DNA of 64,000 nucleotides, from contig CAZEFW010000001.1 of NCBI GenBank assembly GCA_964511535.1, forward strand, positions 133,500 through 197,499, in the 5' to 3' direction. Positions 20,251-28,082 of the stretch are shown in pieces. The notes beneath the pieces were generated by a model. That model worked only from the letters and a program-made list of their open reading frames with translations. It did no database searches and was not told the DNA's origin. Within the stretch, counting starts at the first letter, position 1. The number at the start of each line of letters is the position of its first letter. A program made the position numbers and the translations under genes. The stretch comes from CAZCFB01 sp964511535 (lineage in GTDB: Bacteria > Myxococcota_A > Polyangia > GCA-2747355 > CAZCFB01).

Positions 20251-21738
20251 ATGACATCAGCCAGATTCGCAGGGATGGCCGCCGCGGCCGCGCTGCTGCT
20301 CCACGCCGCCACCACGCACGCCCAGTGGCAGGCCATGACGCCCAAGGCGAGCTGCAGGGGGCTGAGCTTCACCGACGATGGCGAGGCGTACATGGTGCGG
20401 ACCTCCAGCATCTACACCAAGCTGCACCGGCTGGTGGGCGGCGCGTGGGACGCCGGCATCAACGCCAACGTCGGCTTCATGGCCGCCGTGAACAAGGTGC
20501 ACTTCCTGGACAAGAACACCGGGTTCATCGCGGTCAACGACAACAAGATCTACCGCACCGCTGACGGCGGGAAGACCTGGACCGGGGTGGCGATCAAGTT
20601 CAAGAAGACCGGGATAAAGACCGACATCCGGGACCTGGACTTCGGCACCAAGACCCACGGCGTGGCGGTGGGCACCCACGGGGACTACGTCAAAAAGGCG
20701 CCCTTCGTGGCCCTGACCACCGACGGGGGGAAGACCTGGAACGAGGTGGCGAGCGGCCCCTTCACCGGCGCGCTCCTGGTGGGCATGGCGGGCAGCAAGA
20801 CCATCGTCACCGGCGCGTACACCAGTTCCACTCTCTGGCTCTCCCACGACGCGGGCAAGACCTGGAGCTCTCGCAAGGTGTACGGCAAGGGGATCCTCGA
20901 CATCGGCTTCATCAGCGACAAGACCGGCTTCGTGCTCTCTTTCCCCCTGGGCGCGGCCACCACCAACGAGCAGGTGCTGGTGACCGGCGATGGGGGCAAG
21001 ACCTGGAAGTCCAACTCCACCAAGACGCTGCCGCTGCAGGCGCAGATCATGGGCTGGGTGGATGACAAGAACGGCTACGTGGGTGGCCGCACCGCCGACA
21101 ACAAGAGCCTCGCCCTGGCGCGCACCAAGGACGCGGGCAAGTCCTGGAAGGTGGAGACGCTGCCAGCCGATCCGCAGTTCTCCCAGGCGTCCGACATCAT
21201 GTACTGCCTGGAGTACCCGGGCCCCGCGGCCTACGCGGGGACCACCAACGGCAAGGTCTCTCTGCTGGTCAACAAGACCGCCGGGGGCAAGCGGGCGCCG
21301 CGCTACGGCGCCGTGCCGCCGCCAGCAGATGCAGGGGTGCCGCCCGTGGACGCCGGGGCGCCGGCAGACGCCGGGTTGCCGGCCGACGTGGGGGCGCCGG
21401 CCGACGTGGGGATGAAATACGACGCCATAGTCTTCCCAGACTTCGGCCCCGGTTCCCCTGACGCTGGCTCGACGCCGCCAGAGGCCGGCTCCCCGCCTGC
21501 GGACAAGGGCGCCGCCGATCTGACCCCAGGCGCAGAGGGCATGCTCCTGCCCGACAACGGCTCCCCCGGCGCTGAGGCAGGCGCGGCGGATGGCGGCTCC
21601 ACGGCGGACGCTGGCGGCACCGGTGGCGGCGATGATGACAGCGGGAGCTGCTCGGTGGGCGCCACTCGCGCGGCCGATCTCACGGGCCTGGCGTTGCTGC
21701 TGCTGGCCTTCGCCTGGCTCAGGAGGCGGCGCGCGTGA
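20251..21738 (+). CDS. Secreted BNR/Ycf48-like propeller with MYXO-CTERM tail
   Basis: A 495-aa exported protein: signal peptide (AAAAALLLHAATTHA), then a beta-propeller with five Asp-box-like motifs (DGGKTW x3, DAGKTW, DAGKSW) as in Ycf48/BNR proteins. A long Pro/Asp/Ala linker follows (repeats of PADAG and PADVG), and the protein ends with GSCSVGATRAADLTG, a hydrophobic run and RRRR. This Cys-TM-Arg tail is the MYXO-CTERM sorting signal thought to anchor proteins at the myxobacterial surface. The start has a GGAGAG site. Its stop overlaps the next start (GTGA). Confidence 0.88.
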   Translation: MTSARFAGMAAAAALLLHAATTHAQWQAMTPKASCRGLSFTDDGEAYMVRTSSIYTKLHRLVGGAWDAGINANVGFMAAVNKVHFLDKNTGFIAVNDNKIYRTADGGKTWTGVAIKFKKTGIKTDIRDLDFGTKTHGVAVGTHGDYVKKAPFVALTTDGGKTWNEVASGPFTGALLVGMAGSKTIVTGAYTSSTLWLSHDAGKTWSSRKVYGKGILDIGFISDKTGFVLSFPLGAATTNEQVLVTGDGGKTWKSNSTKTLPLQAQIMGWVDDKNGYVGGRTADNKSLALARTKDAGKSWKVETLPADPQFSQASDIMYCLEYPGPAAYAGTTNGKVSLLVNKTAGGKRAPRYGAVPPPADAGVPPVDAGAPADAGLPADVGAPADVGMKYDAIVFPDFGPGSPDAGSTPPEAGSPPADKGAADLTPGAEGMLLPDNGSPGAEAGAADGGSTADAGGTGGGDDDSGSCSVGATRAADLTGLALLLLAFAWLRRRRA

Positions 21739-22631
21739 TTCGCGCGAGCAGGCGCATCCGCGGCCTCGCGGCCCTGCCTCTGTGCCTCGGGCTGCTGCAC
21801 TGCGCCGGCGAGGGGCCCAAGTGGGGCACCGGGCAGGACTGGTGGGTCCCCAACAAGGACGGCGCGGCGTCCAGGGACGGCGCAGCGCGAGACGGCGCCA
21901 TGTCCAGGGACGGCTACAAGGCCGACAAGAGCGCCGTGTGCGCCAAGGCGACCCACAAGCTGACGGAGACCCAGGAGTCGTTCAAGGCGCCCAAGGGCGC
22001 GCGCTACATGCATGTCAAGGCGTGGGGCGCGGGGGGTAACGGCGAGGGCCAATGTACGCCGGCAACGGACGGCGGCATCGGCGGCTACAGCGAGGCTGTG
22101 TTCAAGGTCACGGCCGGCACCGAGTACGTCATCATCGTGGGGAAGCGGGGCAGGGCGGGGCTCACCGGCGAGCAGCGCATGCGCTTCGGCTTCGGCGACT
22201 GGGGCGGGGGCGGCCTGACGGGCGTCTTCCGCGGGCCCAAGCCCATCGCCGCCTCCGACTGGAGCAAGGCGCTGATCATCGCGGGCGGCGGCGGGGGCGC
22301 GTCCGCGCCGGGCTGCAATCCGGGCGGTACCGGCAACCACAAGTCTGCCGGCGGCATGGGCACCATGCAGGGGGGCAAGGGCGCCGACGGGGTCAACGGG
22401 GGAGCCGGCGGGTACCGCGGCGGCAAGGGCGGAGCCAAGCGCAAGGGGGGCAGCGGCGGCAGCGGCCACGTGGCGAGCGGGGCGCTCAAGTCGCGCATCC
22501 TGTACGCCCAGCCCAAGGCCGCAGTCCCCCCCAACGCCACCGACAGCGACTACGACGGCAAGGCGGGCAAGGAGGAGGCGAGCGGGCGCCTGGTGCTCAA
22601 GTTCGTCTGCTCCGTGCCGCCGGTGCTGTGA
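21735..22631 (+). CDS. Glycine-rich lipoprotein
   Basis: A 298-aa protein starting with GTG that overlaps the previous stop. It has a signal sequence and lipobox (LCLGLLHC) and a short linker with RDGA repeats. A Gly-rich beta domain follows (VKAWGAGGNGE...GGIGGYSEAVFKV...IIVGKRGRAG, then GGGGG and GGKGG stretches), resembling the glycine-rich domain family of extracellular proteins. It is coupled in translation to the propeller gene, so the two surface proteins probably act together. The function is unknown. Confidence 0.8.
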   Translation: MIRASRRIRGLAALPLCLGLLHCAGEGPKWGTGQDWWVPNKDGAASRDGAARDGAMSRDGYKADKSAVCAKATHKLTETQESFKAPKGARYMHVKAWGAGGNGEGQCTPATDGGIGGYSEAVFKVTAGTEYVIIVGKRGRAGLTGEQRMRFGFGDWGGGGLTGVFRGPKPIAASDWSKALIIAGGGGGASAPGCNPGGTGNHKSAGGMGTMQGGKGADGVNGGAGGYRGGKGGAKRKGGSGGSGHVASGALKSRILYAQPKAAVPPNATDSDYDGKAGKEEASGRLVLKFVCSVPPVL

Positions 22632-22642
22632 AGGGGGGTCCC

Positions 22643-23446
22643 GTGCGATACGCCGACCTCGGTCCGGTCCGCCTGGCCCATGATCTGTGCGGCGTGGACG
22701 GCGCGCCGGTGCTGCTGATCATCGGGCTTGGAGCGCCGGGCAGCGCCTGGGTGCACCAGGTGCCCGATCTGTCCCGGCAGCACCGGGTGGCGTGGTACGA
22801 CCACCGCGGCACGGGGCGCAGCACAGCGCCTGCGACCCCGTACACCACGAGGGACCTGGCCGATGACGCGGCCCGGCTGCTGGATCACCTGGGCTGGCCT
22901 CGCGCGCACATCGTGGGCGTCTCCATGGGCGGCATGGTGGCCCAGGAGCTGTGCCTGGCGCACCGGCCGCGCTGCCTGAGCCTGGCCCTCATCGCGACCC
23001 GGGCGGGCAGGGGGCTCCCCACGCGAGACGGGCTCATCCGGTTCCTCCGGGCCAACCTCGCGGGCCAGGGGCGCCGGCTGCCGCACCTCAAGCGGCTGCT
23101 CTTCCCGCCCGCCTACCTCGCCAGCGCGGACCACGCCCGCCTGGACCGAATCCTCACCGCCGACTTCGATCAGCCCATCACCCCAGGGCACCGCCTGGCG
23201 CAGATCCAGGCGGTCATGCGCCACGATACGCGCCGGCGCCTGGGCCAGCTGGCGGGCCTGCCCACCCTCATCGTCAAGCCCTGCCTCGACCTGCTCATCC
23301 GCCCCGAAGAGAATGACCAGCTCCATCGGCTGATCCCGGGGTCGACCTTGCTCGCCTTCCCAGATGCGGGGCACGGTATCATCCGCCAGTGCCCCGAACG
23401 CCTCAACCAGGCGCTGCTGGGTCACTTCGCCTCGGCCTCTGGATAA
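22643..23446 (+). CDS. Alpha/beta hydrolase
   Basis: A 267-aa hydrolase of the esterase/haloperoxidase type. The oxyanion region LIIGLGAPGSAW, HRG motif YDHRGTGRS, nucleophile elbow GVSMGG (Ser), a candidate acid Asp in PCLDLLIRPEEN and the catalytic His in PDAGHGI are all present. GTG 22643 has AAGGGGGG five bases upstream. A longer frame extends left but lies inside the Gly-rich gene. The substrate cannot be inferred. It converges on the DUF368 gene across the REP-like element. Confidence 0.85.
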   Translation: MRYADLGPVRLAHDLCGVDGAPVLLIIGLGAPGSAWVHQVPDLSRQHRVAWYDHRGTGRSTAPATPYTTRDLADDAARLLDHLGWPRAHIVGVSMGGMVAQELCLAHRPRCLSLALIATRAGRGLPTRDGLIRFLRANLAGQGRRLPHLKRLLFPPAYLASADHARLDRILTADFDQPITPGHRLAQIQAVMRHDTRRRLGQLAGLPTLIVKPCLDLLIRPEENDQLHRLIPGSTLLAFPDAGHGIIRQCPERLNQALLGHFASASG

Positions 23447-23537
23447 AATGTCAAGTGTAGGGGTCTGACCCCCCACCTTGACATATCCGCGAAAATGTCA
23501 AGTGTAGGGGTCTGACCCCCCTATATGACATTTTATC
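23442..23537. repeat. REP/BIME-like element with two 29-bp direct repeats
   Basis: Two perfect 29-bp copies (23445-23473 and 23492-23520), each with the core GGGGTCTGACCCCC and each able to fold with the sequence after it (first copy with CACCTTGACAT, second with TGACATTTTAT). The whole block is bounded by the inverted 12-mers GATAAAATGTCA and TGACATTTTATC, and it exactly fills the space between two convergent stop codons. This type of GGGGTCTGACCCC palindrome is typical of REP sequences mobilised by RAYT transposases. No such transposase is in the window. It could also end transcription in both directions. Confidence 0.8.
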
Positions 23538-24564
23538 AGGCGGGGGATTCGCCCTTGCCCTGCTTCTTTTCGATGAAGAGGAAGATGGCGACGATGGCCA
23601 CGCCGGCTGCGATGGCGGCCAGGGTCATGATCTCATTGGCGCCGAAGGAGGCTGGCAGGATGTTGTCCATGTCCACGCGCTTGTCCCCGGCCATGCCGAA
23701 GCTCTTGAATGGCCAGATGGCGTACAGGGAGCCCACCACCAGCCCCAGCAGGTAGGCCATGGTCAGGTCCGCGTAGCGGTCCAGCAGGAACTTGAGCAGC
23801 TTGGTGAACACCACCAGCCCGATGAGGCACCCGAGCGCCAGGATGCCGAGCAGGACGAACTGTCTGCCGGTGATGGCGGCCAGCACATCGAAATAGATCC
23901 CCATCACCAGCAGCATGAAGGATCCGCTGATGCCGGGCAGGATCATGGCCGCGATTGCCACCGCGCCGCCCAGGAAGAAGAGGATCTTCTGGCTGGTGCC
24001 GGTGTCGATCTTATCCACCACAGCCGGGGCGCCCGCGCCAGGATCCGCCGCCGCCGCCGCTGCCGCGCGCTCGGCCTTTGCTGCCTTGAGCGCCGCCTTC
24101 TTCTGGGCCGAGGCGAGCTTCTCCTCCCCGGTCATGGCCAGGGTCAGCGCCACCACGCACACGACACCCACCACGCAGGCCACCACCGCGCCGCCGCCCT
24201 TGTGCTTGATCATTCGGTATGGAACCACCACCGAGGCCAGCACCAGGCCGAAGAAGAACCCGTAGGTCGGGTCATGCTGGTTGACCAGCAGCCAGGTGAG
24301 CAGCTTGGCCACCGAGACGATGGCGATGCCCGCCCCGGCCACAAGCGAACCGAGGAATATCGCGTCGATACGCTTGATCTCTTCAACGATCGCTTTGGGC
24401 CCGCCAAACACGCACTTCACGGTCTGAGGCCCGAGCTTGCCGATGGCGTTAATGAGTCGGCTGTAAATGCCCAGAACCAGGGCCATGGTGCCGCCGCTCA
24501 CACCAGGGATGATGTTGGCGAGGCCGATGGCCACGCCCCGGAACAAGTTGATGACGATTTCCAT
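23536..24564 (-). CDS. DUF368 family undecaprenyl-phosphate transporter (PopT-like)
   Basis: A 342-aa polytopic protein of the DUF368 family, recently shown to return undecaprenyl phosphate across the inner membrane for cell-wall and polymer synthesis. The conserved N-terminal motif GLANIIPGVSGGTMALVLGIY and the matching second-half motif MILPGISGSFMLLVMGIYFD show the inverted-repeat fold. A hydrophilic Ala/Lys-rich insertion (about residues 155-205) separates the halves and is unusual. ATG at 24562-24564 begins seven bases after the OPT stop, with a GAGGAG site inside the end of that gene, so it is the last gene of a pepT-OPT-popT operon. Confidence 0.87.
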   Translation of the reverse strand: MEIVINLFRGVAIGLANIIPGVSGGTMALVLGIYSRLINAIGKLGPQTVKCVFGGPKAIVEEIKRIDAIFLGSLVAGAGIAIVSVAKLLTWLLVNQHDPTYGFFFGLVLASVVVPYRMIKHKGGGAVVACVVGVVCVVALTLAMTGEEKLASAQKKAALKAAKAERAAAAAAADPGAGAPAVVDKIDTGTSQKILFFLGGAVAIAAMILPGISGSFMLLVMGIYFDVLAAITGRQFVLLGILALGCLIGLVVFTKLLKFLLDRYADLTMAYLLGLVVGSLYAIWPFKSFGMAGDKRVDMDNILPASFGANEIMTLAAIAAGVAIVAIFLFIEKKQGKGESPA

Positions 24565-24571
24565 GCCTGGG

Positions 24572-26749
24572 TTACTTCTCCTCGGAGGAATCCTTCGGCT
24601 CATCCTTCGCCGCCTCGGCGGTCTCTGCAAGCTCCCAGTTGGCGCCAAGCCGCGCCAGGAAGAAGCAGGCGACGCCGAGCAGGATGAACATGATCAGGCT
24701 GATCCACTGGCCCGTGGAGTGATGGAACCAGTCGGCAGCGGTGTGCTTCAGGGTGGTCGCGCCCGCGGCGTTCTTCACCAGCTCGAAGTCCACGCCCACG
24801 CTGAGGAAGCGGATCGGGGATCCCACCGCGTCAAGGCGTAACACCGCGGAGAGGATCCCCGCGATGGCCGCCCCGGCCATCATGCCCGAGGCGATGAGCG
24901 TGCCCTGCTCCCTTCGAGCCGTCTTCACCTCCTCGGATCCGCCGGTTTGGGAGACGATCCAGGCGCAGACACCGCCCGCCAGGACTGCCATGTTGATGCC
25001 GATGGGCAGGTACATGCCCAGGGCGAAGGCCAGCATCGGGACCGAGGCCATCCAGAGCAGCACCGCGATGAGGCCGCCGAGGGAGTAGAGCAGGTACGGC
25101 TGCTCGCCCTTGGACATCAGGCCGTTGATGATGGCCGCCATCATGTTGGCCTGGGGCGCCGGCAGCACGTCGGTGTTGCTCACCAGCTGCCCGCCCGGGC
25201 CCTCAACCAGGAAGTGGTAGGCCGAGTCCATCACCGGGATGACCACCGCCACAACCAGCGAGGCGATGATGATGCCGAGGAACTTCCAGATCTGCTGGTT
25301 GCGCGGCGTTGAGCCGATCCAGTAGCCGATCTTGAAGTCAGAGATGAGCGCCCCCGAGGTGGACAGCGCCGTGCAAACGGAGCAGCCGATGACCAGCGCG
25401 ATGAACATGCCCGCCTTGCCGCTCAGGCCCACCGAGGCCATCACCGCCGCGGCCAGCACCAGGGTGATCAGGGTCATTCCGGAGACCGGGTTGACGCCCA
25501 CGATGGCGATGGCCTGGGCCGCCACCGGCGTGAACAGGAAGCTGATGATGAAGCCCACCAGCATGCCCACGATGGCGAACTTGGCCGCCTCGCCGCTGGT
25601 GTAGTCGCCCACGCCCATGGAGACCAGGAAGAAGAGCGCGCCCATGAGCAGCGCGGAGCCGCCCTGGATAAGCAGCACGTTCTTGGGGGTCATGTCGAGC
25701 TGGGTGCGCTCGGCCTTGGGCCCCTCGGCGCCCTTGCCGAGCCCCTTGAAGCCGAGGGACACCGACCCGATGATGATCTTGCCCATGCGGATGATGCCGA
25801 TGAAGCCGGACACCGCGATGGCGCCGATGCCGATGGGCTTGATGAACGCGCCGAAGATGGCCGAGGCGCTCATCTTGCCGATGGAGTAGGTCTTGCCCGC
25901 GTAAGTGATGGCGTCGGCCTGGGAGCCGACCACGTACACCAGAGGCACCATCACCACGTAGGCCAGCACCGAGCCGGCGGCGATGATGGCCGCGTACTTG
26001 ATGCCGATGATGTAGCCGAGGCCGAACAGGGCGGCCAGGCCGTAGATCTTGGCCTCCATGCGGATCTCCCCGAGCAGGGGGATGGCGTCGCCCAGCAGCG
26101 CCGTGGTGGAGATGCCGGACGGCCAGGCGTGCACCGCCTCGATCATGAAGTCGAAGGCCAGGCCGAGGCAGATGGAGAGCAGCAGGATCTTGCCAGCGCC
26201 GGCGCCCGCGCTCTCACCGGAGCAGAGGATCTCGTTGACCGCGGTGGCCTCGGGGAAGGGCAGCTCGCCGTGCAGCTCCTGCACGAAGTACTTGCGCAGC
26301 GGGATGATCAGCACGATGCCGAGGAACCCGCCGATGGCGCAGGCCAGGAAGATGTGCCACCAGCTCGGCTCCAGCTGGTTGATGTAGAGCGCCGGGATGG
26401 TGAACGCCGCGCCGGCGGCCACCACCCCGGAGGCCTGCCCGATGCTCTGCACCATCACGTTCTCCAGGATGGTGGAGCGGATCTTGCGCAGCTTGCCGAA
26501 GAAGATGGCGAGCACCGCGATGGGGATGGAAGCCTCGATGCCCGAGCCGGCCTTGAGCGCGATGTAGATGCACGCCGCGGACCACATGATCACCATCAGG
26601 ATGCCCATGGAGACGGACCAGGCGGTGACCTCGAACCGCTTGTCGCCGGCCGGGACTATGGGCTGGTAGACCTCGCCGGGCTCCAGCTTGGTGTACGCGT
26701 TTGCGGGGAGCAGCTTGCTCCGCTTGGACGGGGTCCCTTCCAGGGTCAT
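24572..26749 (-). CDS. OPT family oligopeptide transporter
   Basis: A 725-aa membrane protein with about 16 hydrophobic segments. OPT proteins import oligopeptides or metal chelates with protons. Family hallmarks seen are the N-terminal EVTAWSVSMGILM region, GELPFPEATAVNEIL (the EFPxPxxTA-like OPT motif), VNPVSGMTLITLVLAA and FLVEGPGGQLV. The start codon overlaps the pepT stop (ATGA), showing coupling to the peptidase, which makes peptide uptake more likely than siderophore uptake. The C-terminus is a charged tail (KDEPKDSSEEK). Confidence 0.9.
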   Translation of the reverse strand: MTLEGTPSKRSKLLPANAYTKLEPGEVYQPIVPAGDKRFEVTAWSVSMGILMVIMWSAACIYIALKAGSGIEASIPIAVLAIFFGKLRKIRSTILENVMVQSIGQASGVVAAGAAFTIPALYINQLEPSWWHIFLACAIGGFLGIVLIIPLRKYFVQELHGELPFPEATAVNEILCSGESAGAGAGKILLLSICLGLAFDFMIEAVHAWPSGISTTALLGDAIPLLGEIRMEAKIYGLAALFGLGYIIGIKYAAIIAAGSVLAYVVMVPLVYVVGSQADAITYAGKTYSIGKMSASAIFGAFIKPIGIGAIAVSGFIGIIRMGKIIIGSVSLGFKGLGKGAEGPKAERTQLDMTPKNVLLIQGGSALLMGALFFLVSMGVGDYTSGEAAKFAIVGMLVGFIISFLFTPVAAQAIAIVGVNPVSGMTLITLVLAAAVMASVGLSGKAGMFIALVIGCSVCTALSTSGALISDFKIGYWIGSTPRNQQIWKFLGIIIASLVVAVVIPVMDSAYHFLVEGPGGQLVSNTDVLPAPQANMMAAIINGLMSKGEQPYLLYSLGGLIAVLLWMASVPMLAFALGMYLPIGINMAVLAGGVCAWIVSQTGGSEEVKTARREQGTLIASGMMAGAAIAGILSAVLRLDAVGSPIRFLSVGVDFELVKNAAGATTLKHTAADWFHHSTGQWISLIMFILLGVACFFLARLGANWELAETAEAAKDEPKDSSEEK

Positions 26750-27975
26750 GCCTCCTCGGCCCAGATCTTCACCAGCTCAACCAGCGTCTTCACGGCGGCC
26801 TCCATCCCCTCGACGGCGATCCACTCGAAGCGGCTGTGGAACAGGTGCCCGCCGGTGAAGATGTTGGGCGTCGGCAAGCCCATGAAGGACAGCCGCGCGC
26901 CGTCGGTGCCGCCGCGGATCAGGTTCAGGTGCGGCTCCATGCCCGCCCGCCGCACCGCCTCAAGGGCGTTCTGGGTCACCGCGGGGTGGTCGTCCAGCAC
27001 GAACCGCATGTTGCGGTAGCTCTCGGCGTAGGCGAGGTCCACCTGCACCCCGGGGAAGGCGGCCAGCACCTTGGCCCGGATCCCCTCCAGGATGTCCCGC
27101 TGGGCCCGCAGCGGCTCCTCGTCGAAGTCGCGCAGGATCAGCTTGACCACCACCTCCTCCACGCCGCCGCTGATGCTGATGGGGTGCAGGTACCCCTGGC
27201 GCTTCTCGGTGGTCTCCGGGGTCATGTCCGGGGGCAGCTCGGCCACGAACATGGACGCCGCCTTGATGCCGTTGACCAGCTTGTCCTTGGCGTAGCCCGG
27301 GTGCACGTTGATGCCTGTGACGGTGACCGTGGCCGAGTCGGCGCAGAAGGTCTCGTTCTCGATCTCCCCGGGGGTCTCGCCGTCCACGGTGTAGGCCACC
27401 TCGACGCCGAACCGCTCCACGTCGAAGAAGTCCACGCCCCGGCCAACCTCCTCGTCGCAGGTGAAGCCGACGCGGATGTCGCCGTGGGGGATGCTCGGAT
27501 CCGCCAGCAGCCGCTCCACCAGGGTCATGATCTCCGCGCAGCCGGCCTTGTTGTCGGCGCCGAGCAGGGTGGATCCGTCGCTGGTGATGATGGTTCCGCC
27601 CCTGAACTTGAGCAGCTGCGGGCTGTCCTCGGGCGTCAGGGTGAACTCGTCGTTCAGCTTGATCGGCCCGCCGTCGTAGTCATGGTGCAGCTGGGGGTTG
27701 ACGCCCTTGCCGCTCACCTCCGGGCTCGTGTCCACGTGGGCGATGAGGCCGATGGCCTGGGCGCCCTCGACGTTGCCGGGCACGGTGGCCATGACATATC
27801 CATGCTCGTCCATGGACGCGTCGGCCAGCCCCAGGTCCAGCAGCTCCTGGACCAGCAGCCGAGAGAGGTCCTTCTGCTTCTCGGTGCTCGGGTAAGCCTC
27901 CACCCCTTCCTCGGACTGGGTGTCGATGCGCGCGTATCGGAGGAACCGTTCCACCACGGGGGGGATGTCAGGCAT
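26746..27975 (-). CDS. pepT: Peptidase T (tripeptidase)
   Basis: PepT is a cytoplasmic di-zinc M20B aminopeptidase that releases the N-terminal residue of tripeptides. The 409-aa protein shows all metal and catalytic motifs: IAHVDTSPE, LGADNKAG, FTCDEEVGRG, VDGETPGEIENETF and GGTDGARLSFMGLPTPNIF. A strong GAAGGAG site precedes ATG 27973-27975. Operon order pepT-OPT-popT links peptide uptake to peptide hydrolysis. Confidence 0.95.
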   Translation of the reverse strand: MPDIPPVVERFLRYARIDTQSEEGVEAYPSTEKQKDLSRLLVQELLDLGLADASMDEHGYVMATVPGNVEGAQAIGLIAHVDTSPEVSGKGVNPQLHHDYDGGPIKLNDEFTLTPEDSPQLLKFRGGTIITSDGSTLLGADNKAGCAEIMTLVERLLADPSIPHGDIRVGFTCDEEVGRGVDFFDVERFGVEVAYTVDGETPGEIENETFCADSATVTVTGINVHPGYAKDKLVNGIKAASMFVAELPPDMTPETTEKRQGYLHPISISGGVEEVVVKLILRDFDEEPLRAQRDILEGIRAKVLAAFPGVQVDLAYAESYRNMRFVLDDHPAVTQNALEAVRRAGMEPHLNLIRGGTDGARLSFMGLPTPNIFTGGHLFHSRFEWIAVEGMEAAVKTLVELVKIWAEEA

Positions 27976-28044
27976 GGGTCATCTCTCCTTCTCTGTGAAC
28001 TGTTTCGGAATCCCGCGAGAAGTGGAATTTACAGGAGAGGGCCC

Positions 28045-28062
28045 CTCAAGTCGACACTTGAG
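28045..28062. terminator. Perfect hairpin downstream of the receiver/DUF4388 gene
   Basis: CTCAAGT-CGAC-ACTTGAG is a perfect 7-bp stem with a 4-base loop, 21 bases after the leftward stop codon at 28083 and before the pepT leader. No U-tract follows on the minus strand, so termination is only a guess. The arms use the same CTTGAG word as the GCTTGAG heptamer arrays, and the loop region spells GTCGAC. Confidence 0.45.
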
Positions 28063-28082
28063 ACGCGAGAGTTTGCCCCGGC

